A stretch of 64,000 nt of DNA from Synaphobranchus kaupii (GCA_029718625.1 CM056381.1:58708157-58772156); one strand, 5' to 3'. Numbered from the stretch's first letter, positions 12,681 through 25,317 are shown. The notes: generated by a model not told the origin, from the letters alone. Made by a program: numbers and translations.

Positions 12681-12775
12681 CACACATGTACAAGCATGCC
12701 CACACACACGCACACACACGCCATGCAAACATGCATGCGCACACACAGGCACAAACACACACAGAATGGATACAC
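12681..12775. repeat. Imperfect CA-rich tract
   Basis: Interrupted CACACA and GCACAC steps. Overlapping Cys/Val-rich or His/Thr-rich frames on both strands are artefacts of this repeat. Confidence 0.8.
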
Positions 12776-15599
12776 TTTGAAGGATTCAGATCTATGCGAA
12801 TACGGAATTCCATGTATACACCGTTCGTTTGATCGGACTGAGTTCTGCTTCAGTTCGTCCTTTAAAGGTCCCAGTCTGGGGGTTTTATCCGACTGGTGTT
12901 GATATCTTCTCACAGTGCCGATAAGCTTGGCCAGGGCTTTGCTCTCCCCATGTGTAAGCCTCAATTACTCTCCAGGACATGGAGATGCTATCACAAAGCC
13001 AGGCCATGCTTCACTGTGCACTATAGAAAGACGCAAATTCCCTACATACCTGCTACTGCCTCGAGCATGGGAACGCAACTCTATTGAACCAGTGCACTAT
13101 TTAACTCCACGTGCCAGAAGAAGTCAACCTGAATATTGCAGCCTCTGACTGATGGATCTTCACTCAGCATTACAGTTGCTTAATTGCTAGAGGAATCTTT
13201 AAAGAACACCCGAGGCTGGTGTCTGAAAAATGATCAGTCGTTGTCCTTCCAGTTATAATTGAACACGTATATCTAGCGGGAACTGTCTAATGGAAAGATT
13301 TCTCTTTTAAAAAAACCATTAATAATTTCAATGTGAACTTCAGGGAAAGCGATTGGAGTTATCCCTAGGCATATCACAGTCCTACAGTTAATAGCAAGTT
13401 AATAGCAGTCAAACACCTTGCCTTACTTACTCCGGCAGGTTCTGTTGTTTACTGTACTTTGGCTAGCATTTAATCAACATTTGTCCTTACCTTTGACTTA
13501 CTAATAAAGTCAATTTTTTAAACATTTAGTCACCTTATATATCACAGTCCGAGCCCTTAGTCATGCGTCTAGGAGTTTCACTTGCCAGTTTCATAACCTT
13601 GGGGTACCGTAATCTTGACCTGACTGCCCAACTGCCAGGGATATGCAGGCGAATAAATCAATGGTGAATTACTTCCTCTGATGCATTTCTTCTTCGTCTA
13701 ATAAAGTGGGGCTCTGACTAAAGCCAACAAGTCAAGCGAATGCAACCGCTGACTAATAAATTGGCTGGCTAGACCGATCAGATTGTAGGACTGCAGCTTC
13801 ACAAACTGTAACTTCCTTTTCCAGATGCTGCAGAGAAGTGCATCCAGGCTCAAGGCTACATAGCTGGTAAATGATTGCACAGCTACCGAAACGTGCTCTG
13901 GATTTATTGAACTCTGATTGGCTGTATACTGGCCTTTTCTTGTCTGCTTGTTTTCACAGTTTAGCCCTGCTGAGAAAACCTCATTAGCATCCAGCCAGCA
14001 CACACAATTCATCCGTGCGGCTCCAGCGAAGGTCAGTGTTTTTCTTTGTGTCAGAACCTAATGAGTCTGACTCTGAAATTGACTGCCTACATAGGTTAGT
14101 CCCAGGGGCAGAGAGAGAGAGAGAGAGAAAGGGAGAAAGAGATGGTGCAATCGCATGCAGAATAAAGTGGACTCTTTGCAGGGAGGTTCCAACTCTTCCA
14201 GCCACTGGACCAGTGGACTGGGCTTTCACTTGGTCTAAGTTGTCAAAGGTTCTTTGGTAGGTGGTACTGTTAGCAAATACGAGACCTGAAAATCAGTATG
14301 TTAATTCTGCATGACCTTGGTGATATTATAAGGAATTGCCCTGCACCTCTCAGTTCTGAACACTGTAGTAAGTACTGTGGTTGTGGATTGTACTGTGGTT
14401 GTGGATTCCAGTTCATTTGATATGAAGTGCGGGGATGTGTTTGTAGAAGATGAGAGAAATGGGGATATTAAGATGATGCCTACGTATTTTCCTTCAACAA
14501 GATTTTAATAGCTTAAAGGTTTTCCTGGATGCAATCACTTTTACTTACAAATAAATGCAGTGGTTGTTTTTATTTTTCACAGAAACAAACAGGCTTTAGC
14601 AATCACCCATATGAAGTCACTAGACTGCTGTTTGTGAATAATATATCTATTTTTTTTATTTAAGGACAAATGTTAAGGTCAAATTGAATCCAGGCCATTG
14701 TCCTCTGCAGTATGACAACAATTTAATCTAGATTGCACTAACATCAGTGCATTTGCATCACTATGTGTTATCTACTGAGCACAATGTGCCATCTACACCA
14801 TTAGCATAAGCAGAGGTGATTAAAATGGATGTGGAAAAAATAAGTAGGCAAATGTTAAGAGAGGGGAAGTCAGACAGTGAATCTTAGTTCCTTTTTGCAG
14901 CTGCCCGTGAAGATGCTCTGCAGTGCTGGTCAGTGAGGCACTATTATGGGATGCAGTATCCTTGGTAACAAAGCGTAGGACTTCAAAGCTACACCACTGC
15001 ATGTGGGGAAAGACAGAGAAAATAATTAGTGATGGATCAGAGTGCTTAAAAGAAGGAGGGAAAAGTCGGAGACAAGTGAGTCGGAGACGGTCTTGCGCCC
15101 CAGGCTCCGTGCGTGGAAACGGGGCGTCGGGGAAATTGCGGCAGGGCATCTCAGCGCAAGGGACGGTGCTAACCAGGCCCCTTCTAAGAGCAGGGGCCAG
15201 TTGGGCCAGCTGGTTCGCTACACCATGCAGGGAGACAGGTGTTTGGCTGTCTGCGCCAGCTGAAAAGAAGGCGACAGCGTGGGTGCGGGTGGCAGACGTG
15301 CGTGGATAAAATATATAGTTTAAACACTTTACCCGCTTTAGACGCAGGAACTTTGAAAGCACTTCTTCAGACACTTGAAAGTTTTCAGTGACACCCGCTG
15401 CAAACCAAAACATACAATCATTTAGATAGACAGGTTATGTTCTGATTATTGGTGAAAATGTATTTTGTTAAATTGTCAGTATCTGCAGGGATTTCACTGG
15501 AGAAAATTGAAGAATCCCAATTTATTATTTATCCCAGGTCTGCTGGGTGGGGAGGTGGGGGGTTTAGCGGAAGAGGTCGGCTGGTCTAAGGTAAGAATA
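12776..15599. other. Non-coding stretch with a GC-rich island
   Basis: Includes a short GA-rich tract at 14109-14150 and a GC-rich, CpG-containing island at about 15040-15300. A minus-strand frame of 197 codons (15413-14820) and a plus-strand frame of 128 codons (14923-15309) overlap in the island. Neither has a motif I recognise, and overlapping long frames on both strands point to base composition rather than a gene. Confidence 0.4.
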
Positions 15600-15699
15600 G
15601 GGAAACTGACCTGCACACTGTACACAAAGGTATGAAAAAGTCCCTAAAAAGTTACAATGCTTATCACTGGCGTGGTAAGCATTGTCATGGGGATGGCCC

Positions 15700-15870
15700 T
15701 GGCCAAGCATTGGCCATGGGGTTGATAATTCATTTGTACCTTTTTTGGTTGTAAAAGGTATAATAGTACCCAAATTATTTTATTGTACCTTTCATGGTAC
15801 CTTTGGGAAATTTGTTCCTTAAAGAACAAAGATGTACTCCAACTATACCTTTATTTCTGAGGGTGTAGAG
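15700..15870. repeat. Possible small MITE rich in GTACC/GGTAC words
   Basis: GTACC occurs four times within about 70 bases (15736, 15767, 15785, 15798) in alternation with GGTA and AAAGGTA words, which gives several small hairpins. I associate this pattern with short non-autonomous repeats in fish, but no clean termini or duplication is visible. Confidence 0.3.
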
Positions 15871-16225
15871 AGGTGACAGGGGTTCACAACAATCATTGCA
15901 CTTAGAATTCAAATTGCATAAATGCATACATACATACATACGTATCTTGCCAGTCCACAGCAAAAAAAAAAACAGACAGAGACAGTCTCTGTCTGCTTGT
16001 TGCGTTGCCAGGGGGTTTGGAGGGTGGGACTCTAGGAATGACATCACCCTCAAGGCTCAGACTCTAGCTCTGTTCCTCTGGGTCAAGGAGACTTGTAATG
16101 CGATGCCTGACCACCCAGAAGAAAAGTTCTTGATGTTTGCTCGAGAGACCTTCCCACTCCTCTTCTTTCCTACCATCATATTACTATCTAGCCTAACCCA
16201 GATAACCTGCAGAGAACTTTGGTGC

Positions 16226-17160
16226 CTCTAAGGACCGCACTGAAAAAAACAGAAAATAAGTATCAAGTATTTTAGTCTTAGATTTAAACTTTAAAATCTT
16301 ATTCCTTTTACCTTTTTGCTAATAACGCAAAAAATACTGACAATGAGGTGAGAGTGAGACTAATTTCAAGATTTGCCAGTGGGGTAAGAAAATGTCACTT
16401 GTCAAGCAAACAGTAACTTAAAAGATAGTATTTTCTAATTGAGAGGGAAAAAATAAGAATTTAAGTGTCATTACTAGACTAAAACACTTGTTAAGACAGA
16501 CTTTTTGTAAGGGGGAGTGTAAGGTTCGGAGAACCAAACGCGACCAATAAGGATTTCTAAAAGCGTATCTAAAGAGATACGACACAAAACGCGGAAGTAG
16601 CTGCACCAGGACTGATACAACACAGGATCGGGAGCAAAACTTCCCTAGCACAAGGCGATCTCGGTAAACAGTGAGAATAACTAACAAAAGAACCTCACAC
16701 GCTAAATAATAAGGCGTTGTAACAAGAGGTTGTGAAACAAAACAAAACTCGATAAAACGAGTGAAGGAAAAGAATAGAAGAGACCTGTTAGCCAAAGCTC
16801 TTGTGGCAAAAGAGCTGAACATAACTGGCAACAGGTGAAAAGAATGAAGGATAAAGAAAGATTGGAAAGGAAAGAGAAAACCAATCGAATCTAAATCTAA
16901 TCTAAATAACCGGACTTGCTGCGTTTCCTATTCGTACGAACCAGAAATGCAGCGACCAAAATTCCTTTACCTTACCGACTTTGGTTATCAACATAGCAAA
17001 GACAATATCGAAGTGCAGAAATGCGGAAGTCCTGAGGTATTTATAGCCAGCAGGAAAAAAAAATCCGATAGAGCGTCCTGACGATGCCAAAAGGAAAACC
17101 GAACGCAGAAACAGCAGAGGCTGCTAGAAATCATGACACTTTTTTTTTTTTTTTTTACAG
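16226..17160. repeat. Short interspersed repeat split by an LTR insertion
   Basis: The halves 16226-16505 and 17139-17160 would join across the CTTTT duplication of the LTR at 16506-17138. The left half begins GCACTGAAAAAAACAG and contains TTTCAAGATTTGCCAGTGGG and CTAATTGAGAG, words typical of a fish repeat I know only by appearance. Its right end runs into a long T tract. Confidence 0.4.
16501..17143 (-). mobile_element. Solo LTR, family B (copy B1)
   Basis: The LTR is 16506-17138 (633 bp) between perfect 5-bp duplications CTTTT (16501-16505 and 17139-17143). Orientation is minus: that strand starts TGTCATGATTTC, has a TATA-like box (complement of TATTTATA near 17039) and then a CTTCGATATTG block (complement at 17003-17013), and ends CTCCCCCTTACA. 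The start, the TATA-to-CTTCGATATTG order and the end match family A, so A and B appear related. The interior is not duplicated and no coding region is attached. A second B copy is at 53798-54499. The 137-codon minus-strand frame inside it is not a gene. Confidence 0.87.
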
Positions 17161-19870
17161 GTCAGTGATTGCCAATGAGTTATCACTGTGAAACAAAGCT
17201 TATCATTGAATTATGAGAAATGCCATTTGATGTGGGGATGAAGCGGTTTTCTCAACAAAGCTGAAATGTACATCACGCTTTATGCTTACAGATAAGCCTA
17301 TTATCCAATTTTATTCTGGAGCCACATAGTGCACGCTTGTAAATTGCCATCGTTTCACGCTACAGCTGATAGCTGTACCAGCAGGGCAAAGAAGTCTGAG
17401 ACTGCCTCGTATTTATGTAGTCTTCTGTAATCTCTTGTATGAAATATTGACACAATACAGGTATGATATCATGTATAACCCGTTTCTTATTTTACGGCTT
17501 GTGCACACATGCAACATCTTCGTATCTTTTTTCATTTTCTTCATAAAAAACGACCAATCGCATAATCATATAATTGATCATTATCTGAAAATCAGGAGAC
17601 CAGCTGCATTTTGAATCTAAAAAAAAAAAACACTGGGATTACTCCATTTATGATTCATACTCCTGTAACCCACGGGTTTGGAGAGTTTTCAGTTTATCTG
17701 ATTATGACACAGAATTGCAAAATCAGTGTTTTTTTTTATTTTTATGAGAGCTCTGGAGAGGTTGATCAATTTCAGGGCTGAGGAACAGGCCAGCCACCCA
17801 CACCATGTCTGAGAGATAAGGAGGGGAAGGCATGCTGGCAGAGAGAATATGAAGAGAGAAGAGATGGTACACTACTAAGAACCTGCATATCCTTAAGTAA
17901 CCCTACCTTTACCACCGTCTCCTATTGTCCTACAGACATTATCAATTTAGCTTTTTAAAAAAAAAAAAAACATTATTTCAGATTGTAAAGATTTTACAGA
18001 ATTCACTAAATGTAAACAAAAGCATAAAAGCAAAAAAGGAATTCATTATTCTTTTGGTGAAAGCCATTCTGAAAATGTAAAATAGTAGTACGTACCTGCG
18101 ACAAAATTTGTACGGGTCATTCAGAAAAATATTAATTAACCCAGGGGAATGGGTGCTGAAATGCAATACACATCTCTAATCTAGTTTTAGTGTCCATCCA
18201 TATCATAATATAATGCATGCAAAATAAATGCGGCGACTGTACTTAGAAGGTTGGACTGATTTTCATTGCTTCTGTAAGATCTGGTCTTCAAAAATGTTGG
18301 CATATCTTGTTAGTCTCCTGTCTTCAAAAAAGTAGAGAGGAGAATTAAGGGAAGCTAGTTAAGGAAGGTAATTCAGACGCTGGGTGCTAGGTGGCGTCTC
18401 AATGTCATCTGACTGGCCCTACTTCATCAAGCCACCTATTCATATCTTCCACTGGGTACATATAGCACTGGGTGCATCTATCTAAACATACCCGTAGTGA
18501 ATTGTATTGTTCTTCACTTGCCTTTTCCCTTTTGAATAATAAGGAAGCTTTAGCTCTGCCTCCTGCTGAAAGTCATGCTGGGTAATGATGCTCCCATACC
18601 TCTTTGGTAAGAGGCACAGTGTGTGGAGGCAGTTTCAATGGCAAGCATTGGTTAGTCATTAAGTTGTTCAGAGTAAATGCTATTTCAACTGCTAAAAGTT
18701 GAATTAGCCATTCAAATGTTATGGGGTTATGAATGAATAACTCAGCAGACATCTGTGGGTATTCTGATGTGTTCATGATTAAATAAATCTAAATGTAGTA
18801 GACAGTGGTATACGTACAGTAGCTTGCACCTGGCAAAAAAACGTTAGCCACAGTATCTCTGCTTCCTGAAGATGACATGCACACCACACATTGCTTCATT
18901 CTGACCAGTTCTGGCTTGTGGCACCACAAGCTTTTTCTCATGCCTTGTGGTGCAGCATACTAATAAACTTCAATTTATTCCACTCAATACAAATAGCTTC
19001 CCTCATTTCTATATCACATTTTTAAAAAAGAAAGCTGTAAAGCAATTACATTGGACCAGAAATTACTAGAATGTTAATATATGATTTAATGTTAGTTTCT
19101 AGATAAAACTAAAGAGATAGGACACCCTCAAGACACAGTTTTTCCTTGCCAAGTAAAATTTGTAAGAACAAAATGGCAACCTCAGTGTGTTGATTCAGCT
19201 ACATAAAAAAATTGTTTAATATATACTGCAAGATAGCAAGATACTGCAATGGGAAAACAGCATGAACAAATGATCTATTCTGTGTTTTGGTGTCTTTCCA
19301 TACCTTTATAATATTTTGCATCTCCAAATCAACAACCTCACTTGCATGGATCCAGGCACAGTTCTGTCATAAACAAAATCACTTACTAGAAGTCAATTCA
19401 ATTATAAAACTACAAAAGCAATGGAATGCAAATATCAACATTTGTGTCTTTAAGCTGTGGTAAATTGAAACATCTATATTTGTAATGAACACAATGAAGT
19501 TGACTTTGTCCTTGCCATTTTTATGTTATCAAATTAACCTAATGAAACAACATGAATTAATTAGCTCATTATTTTTTTATTAGGTTACCAGAATGATAGG
19601 AAGTCATGTAGCAACAATCTATTTCCCCATTAGATATCTGTTTGATACCTTGCTATGCTACAGACAATACTGAACTGAATTTAGATAAATGCAACCCTAA
19701 CAGCATGAAAAGGCAGGTATTTTAAAAGTGGTCTGACCAATGAATCGCAAACAAGAGTGTCAATTGCTTGAAAAAAACTCATTTACATTCCATTTTCCAT
19801 ATCTCAGTACAGTCAGCAAAGTACAGTAGATTGAATTACATATGCCCTTAAATAGTCTTGGTAAGTGTGT

Positions 19871-19907
19871 TTGATTGAATCCAGCCCAAAGTCCTGGATT
19901 CAATCAA
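19871..19907. repeat. Perfect 14-bp inverted repeat (hairpin)
   Basis: TTGATTGAATCCAG (19871-19884) faces its exact complement (19894-19907) around a 9-base loop. There is no T run beside it and no further symmetry outside. Confidence 0.75.
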
Positions 19908-21055
19908 CATGTGGGCTTACCCTTCTGTTAAAATGGTTATTTGTTCCACAGTGAGTTAACTAATCACTAAGATTAACTCACTAAACTGGGTTTGTGAAGA
20001 AATAAACTAACTTGCTTTCATTTGTAAGTCAAAGTTAACAAATGCTGCACTGTTTCAGTGGAAGCTTTACTTTTAAAACATATGGATCACCACATGCCCT
20101 TTAGTTTTTGCCCTGACTGTAAAATACTCTCTTTAATCTGGAAAAGCAATCGGCCAAGACAAAGCAGAGCAGCATCAAGAGTACCCCAAGCTTTCCAAAC
20201 TGCGCCAACGTAAATAAAAAGTTGGCATTTTAATGCCGCTCGGGTAATGTGTTTGATGGTGCAATGATTTCCCGGTGACAATGGTGCAACTCATTTGTGT
20301 ACTTTATTGGTCAAGGAGAGAGCTTAATTCTCAGGGGAGAGAGGAAGTCAGGCCCTGATGAATCACGCACTAGAAACCGTGAAACGTCCTTAACCCTCTT
20401 CACTCCCAAGAAAAGCATTTCCGAATCACGTACCAACAAATTTATGCAATGCCAACTTTCAACCAGTACAGTTAAGGCTTATAATCAAGGCCTAATGTTG
20501 GTAAAAAGTTAATCATGTTAAATAATGTGAATTCATAACTGAACATTAATATAAAGATAAATCCACAAAGGATGGGCCAGCTGGAACATGGATGTGTTGT
20601 AAAAGAAGCAACTATAAATATAGAAACAAATTAATCAGGTACAATTAAAACATGGTTTTCTTGTTCGCTTTTTTATGTTTAAACATTTTATATTTAGTAT
20701 ATTTTTTTAACATAGCAGACATACTGTATATATAGGGTGATTAGAATGTCTTGCCTCTGAAGAATTACGATTTGCACATAATGTATATTAATAAAGACTA
20801 CTATTACTAAGACTTTTCCCATATCATGGGAAACAAATGTAACTAATATATTTAATAAGCATCTAAGAGTTTGGACCTGAATGTCATGGAACTGAATCTG
20901 AGAAATAGCAATGTTATTGTACCCATTTGAGCCCCATCTTAACTCATAGAATAAATATTGAGCTCTGTAAACTACTGTACTACTGTAAGGAAATGTACTA
21001 CTGCCACAAGTTACTTTATGAAAAAAGTACACTACCAAAGTTGCATATTTAGTGC

Positions 21056-21175
21056 GGTTAAAGCAGGAGTTTGCTACTTTCTCAATGGTCGCATTTGTTG
21101 TCAAAACATTTGACAACAAATGTTGTGAACGTGCAAGTTTTCTAGATACGATTGCAGGATTACAGACTGTTATAG
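21056..21175 (+). repeat. Repeat family R3, copy a
   Basis: GTCGCATTTGTTGTCAAAAC, TAGATACGATTG and AGGATTACAGA are shared in the same order with 27126-27312. This copy lacks about 70 bases present in the other. Both copies start with a TTAAAG(C)NGGAGT word, which would suit a TTAA-targeting element, but no right end was found. Confidence 0.65.
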
Positions 21176-21491
21176 CCAGGGTTTGAGTTGTAAAATGTTA
21201 ACAAGGGGGACGCTGTTTGGTTACGGGGGGGGGGGGGCAATCGCTTAAACTAAAATGTTAAAAAGCAATTGCTATACACTACACATTTGCCGCAGGCACA
21301 CACAATTCAATCTTACCGCTCCTTTTCATTTAAAGCGTACAACAATAACTCCATATAACAACACATTCTTTTGGACGACCAAAAGCCACATTGATTCAAT
21401 TTAAAAAAAGAGGCTAAAACACATTACAGTTTTTTTTACACAGTCATGCGCATAAGCATATTACTGATATTTTAGTTTCCCATATCAATCA

Positions 21492-22541
21492 GTGTGTTTA
21501 ATCAAGGTTATTATAGTTTTAAGTTTTTTATTTACTTTTTATTTTTATTCGTTTTTTAATATCAATTTCTAATTTAGTTTAGTTTTAATTAGTTTTCAGA
21601 GTGTGTTTATAGTTTTAGTTTAGTTTTACAATAAATTTCAGTTTTAGTTTAGTTTTAGTTTTTCAACCGATTTTAGTTATAGTTTTTTTTTTTTTCAGTT
21701 AATAACAGTCAATAGTTGGGTTGGGGGAGAAAAAACTACAAACCCCAATTCCAAAAACGTTGGGACAGTATGTAAAATGCACATAAGCAGAAAGCAGTGA
21801 TTTGTAAATTCTCTTTTACATACAAAACAGTACAAAGAAAAGATATTTAATGTTTTACATTATCAACTTTATTGATGTTTGTAAATATACGTCAATTAGA
21901 TGCCTGCTACACGCTCCAAAAAAGTTGGGACAAGGGCAAAAAAAAGACTGGAAAGTTCAAACTGTTGGAACATTCCACAGGTAAACAGGTGATGCTATCA
22001 TGACTGGGTATAAAAGGATATCAAAAGACTTTTCATATTATATATATTATATTTTCAGGTGCTCTCACAAGCGATACTATAACCTCTCTGCATTTAAATG
22101 GATCTCTATGGGAATTGGGCAGTGGGACTAGAGTAAGATGTAAATTACACGGGAATAGTATGGAACATTAAATATCTTTTCTTTGTACTGTTTTCAATTA
22201 AATATATGTAAAAGAGAATTTACAAATCACTGCTTTCTGCTTTTATGTGCATTTTACACACTGTCCCAACTTTTTTGTTTTGAATGTTTCAAATTACACT
22301 TTATGCAATCCAGATTATCCAAACAAAAATGTTCTGTGCTATCAACAGTCAGGAGGAGGATCAGAAACTAAAACTAAAAATAATTCATGGTCAATTTTAT
22401 TTTATTTCAGTTAGTTTTGGAACACTACATTACAGTTTTAGTTTCGTTTTAGTTTTTAAAGCAATTTCAGTTTTTATTTTAGTTAACTAAAATGTTTTTT
22501 TGATTTTAGTTTCAGTTAACTGTAATAACCTTGGTGTGTTT
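21492..22541. mobile_element. hAT-type non-autonomous element with an inner MITE
   Basis: GTGTGTTT at 21492-21499 is repeated exactly at 22534-22541, an 8-bp duplication as expected for hAT elements. The ends are inverted: AATCAAGGTTATTATAG at the left and, on the other strand, CAAGGTTATTACAG at the right. Both arms consist of degenerate AGTTTTAGTTT repeats (21510-21700 and 22385-22530). The middle, 21739 to about 22292, is a separate mariner-type palindromic MITE, so the unit is nested. No transposase is present. Confidence 0.72.
21739..22292. mobile_element. Mariner-type palindromic MITE (CAAACCCC family, copy 1)
   Basis: The left end is TA followed by CAAACCCCAATTCCAAAAAC. The far end contains CTGTCCCAACTTTTTTG, the complement of the left subterminal part, but its extreme end is degraded. 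The interior block 21963-22165 (ACATTCCACAGGTAAACAGG, GACTGGGTATAAAAGGATAT, GGGAATAGTATGGAAC) recurs in reverse at 54600-54830 in the second copy. The TIR type and TA target match a well-known fish Tc1/mariner family; this derivative has no coding capacity. Confidence 0.7.
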
Positions 22542-24774
22542 GTTACTAGGAAACGCAACCTTCAATGCTTAACGTTACCCCATGTCCTTTCAAAAATATA
22601 ACCTATTAATTTTGCTGTATGTAGCCTATGCAATATGTCACGTTTCGACTATAATTATAATTATGTTCATATAGTTGAATGCATCCAGCAAATAACTCCG
22701 GTTCATACAGTTGAATGCATCCAGCAAAAAATAAATAATAAAAATGGTTGGCTCTACGATGAGGTGGTTAGCATTAGCAAATATCCCATGTGCAGGGATA
22801 CAATTCTTTGGTAATTGGTGGCATCCTTAGGAGATCTTCCCCTGAGTATCAGTTAAGATTCCAGTCTTATCAGTGCGAAATGCCATCAGGACACATGGGA
22901 TGATGATATGCGTAAATTCTGAGTGTACCTGAGGTTTCCCAAGCTATGAATGACTGGGCGAACATAATTCACGCATGTTGGAAAGAATGGACCAGCATTT
23001 AATTCCAATTGTGTTGTCCCCACATCAGCAAAATGTCAAGCGTCAGATGTTTTATTTTTATAAAAGTGGTTGCATATTCTGAGTTACTGTTACAAAACCA
23101 TAATTATTTCAATTATTATTATTAGGGGATTATCCAATCATCTCCAATGTGTCATCTCCAATGTCACATACAGGGGAATGTATAAGGACAGACTGAGAGC
23201 AAAAAGATAAATAATCATAGCTCGCTCTCTTTCTGCCAAAGTCATGGGGGATACAAATGATCTTGTCTTACAAATGAGTTTGGTTTTCCTGTCAGGTCCT
23301 GAAGTGTCAGTCAATATTTTTCTTCTGTTCTGCTCTGCTTCTCTGTCCCGTACATTTGAATCACCTATTGACAAGAGCAGGATCCTTGTGCTGCAGAACT
23401 ATGTTTTATCGAGCCTTGAACACATTGAAGTGAGTGACAATTATTATTGGTATAACCTTCAGATTTGAATTGGACATTAATTAATTTTCTTCTGATTTGG
23501 AGTCATTCAAAATGCTGGCACAATGTCTTAGCATATTAATCAGTTTTTGCAGCTGGGTATTTACTGCAGGAATGTTACATATCTTTCCCAATAAGTGAAT
23601 ATCAGTGTTATACTTGTAATTTGAGCATGCATCTTTTAGGTTATAAACCCTCACAACTCAGTGCTGTACATATGCCGATAAAATTATAATGTCAAGGGAG
23701 ATAAGAGTCACATATGTTTAACGGCCACTCATATACACTCATATTTAGTGAAGTTATAATCTTTCAATTGTGTTATGGCCCACATTCTCCTAGACCATTT
23801 TAGGTCATACCATTGTGAAATAAAGGATACAGATTTGCTTGAAAAATTTTTTGTTGATGAAATATGTTAATTTGGCAATGTTGTATAAGGAGATATTTCA
23901 CTGCCTCCTGTATGTCTGTGATGTCTCTGACATGCACTGTCAGTCTTTACACTATTATGATGCCACACACCTGTGGCAGGCCATTTCATATCGATCGACC
24001 ATTTCAAATTTAACGATCAAATTGAACTATTTGCGGTCTCATCTTAATTGTGTCAATGGGAGCTGTTGGTGAAATGCAATCATTAAGTTAAACACAAGGG
24101 GGCGCGCACTGCAATTAGGAAACATGTTATTAACTTTACAAAGAAGAAGACTCACTCGACCATGAAGCACGCTATTTATGCGTGCCTGGGACATCGGTCC
24201 CATAGGAACGCGTATTTTCAGCAGCTGGTCTCGCTGTAAACCGACTGCGCACACGACTCACCCCTGATAACGTAAACATGCTTATATTCTTAAATAAAAA
24301 TCAGTAGGCCTAGGTATTTACTGCACTTATGCAGTTTAAGTTTTAAACTGAGGCCTGAGCTGTCGTAGTTTGTCATAGCTTTCTCATTTCAAGAGGGAAC
24401 CTATTATAGCGCTGTTTTCAAAAATGTTATTTATCTATTTCATAATCATTTTGCAAATTTAAGTTTTTAATTAAGGCTCATCTTATTTTTGTATGTCATA
24501 GACGTATGTGTTAGTCACTGATTCGCCTCGGAAGAGTGAGCGCAATTTCCCGAGCCTTATTAAAATATCATACTTAAACAAAACAGCGTTCATAATTATA
24601 TTTGTGTTATGCTATGAAACAGGTGTATTTCTCAAATGTTTCAATAAAGCTTTGATTGAGGGAAAAAACATGCATTTTGTATTTTATGTCATAAGCTATT
24701 TTTAGCTGTTTTGTTATCGATTGATCGATTGATTGTTCATTAACGTTGACGACTATCCTTAGAATTTGCAACCC
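22542..24774. other. Non-coding stretch
   Basis: No convincing gene. A segment at about 23985-24780 begins near ATCGATCGACCATTTC and ends with ATCGATTGATCGATTG and AACCCTAG. It may be an old hAT-like insertion, but the termini are too degraded to assign. Confidence 0.35.
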
Positions 24775-25075
24775 TAGTTCAAATGTCAAATGAACTTTGT
24801 GAAGATGTTTGAAATTCCCACGGAATTCACGAGTACCACCAATGGAACTGTAGGCTACGTTATTTATGACGCAAGCAAAATGATTCTAAAGGTAGGTTTC
24901 GACAACCGATCCTGTACACACTGACGGCTAAAACCAGTTAAGGGTTTTCGCTCCCAGCTCCGAGGGGTTTTAAATTAACACGTTTTCGAAACCCCTGACA
25001 GTGTGGATTTGACAGTTTTAAGGAGCCGAAACGGTTTTCGAAACGGGTTTTAGAGCCAGTGTGTACGAGGCCTAA
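24775..25075 (+). repeat. Repeat family R4, copy a (MITE-like)
   Basis: The first 200 bases match the reverse complement of 56155-56350 (shared blocks GGCTAAAACCAGTTAA, AGCTCCGAGGGGTTTTAAA, GATTCTANAGGTAGGTTTCG). Internally CACACTGNCGGCTAAAACC near 24917 is answered by GGGTTTTAGAGCCAGTGTG near 25047, so the right part is palindromic, as in a MITE. The end motif AGTGTGTACGAGGCC also appears near 60580. Confidence 0.65.
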
Positions 25076-25317
25076 GAGAAGTATATGCAGCTTTCCATTC
25101 TGCCAGTCTAGAGCAATGCCCATCTTGCACTGGACTGTCATGAAAGGCTGTGCAGAGGGAAATAAAGTAACATTTAGCTGTAGCTGTAGCTTCAGCTGAA
25201 GGTCAGTGCCGTGGAACTGTGGTACAAAACTGTTACCAAACTGTCTGTGGGTCCAACTGGAGGGTTATGTAACTTGATATATAAAATCTTTCTATTGACA
25301 TTCACTTTAGTTAATGA
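25076..25317. other. Short unassigned stretch
   Basis: Nothing recognised. Confidence 0.4.

Larger units (their letters stand above)
17161..21491. other. Long non-coding stretch
   Basis: About 4.3 kb of AT-rich DNA. The only structures noted are a perfect 14-bp hairpin at 19871-19907, a small CTTGTGG/CCACAAG hairpin at about 18913-18928, repeat R3 copy a at 21056-21175 and a G run at 21225-21237. No exon-like sequence is convincing. Confidence 0.4.

Noticed and set aside
12567..12964. Overlapping His/Thr- and Cys/Val-rich frames
   Set aside because: They cross a CA-rich imperfect repeat on both strands; no domain.
15896..16231. 111-codon plus-strand frame ending ...TQITCRELWCL
   Set aside because: Looked protein-like in part, but no splice sites in phase, no motif, and an overlapping frame on the other strand.
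16506..16520. Reading AAGGGGGAG before TGTAAGG as a polypurine tract, making B1 plus-oriented
   Set aside because: The purine run lies inside the LTR once the CTTTT duplication is placed, and the TATA box and CTTCGATATTG order give the minus orientation.
16418..16831. 137-codon minus-strand frame
   Set aside because: It runs from the host repeat into solo LTR B1; hydrophobic composition comes from T-rich DNA.
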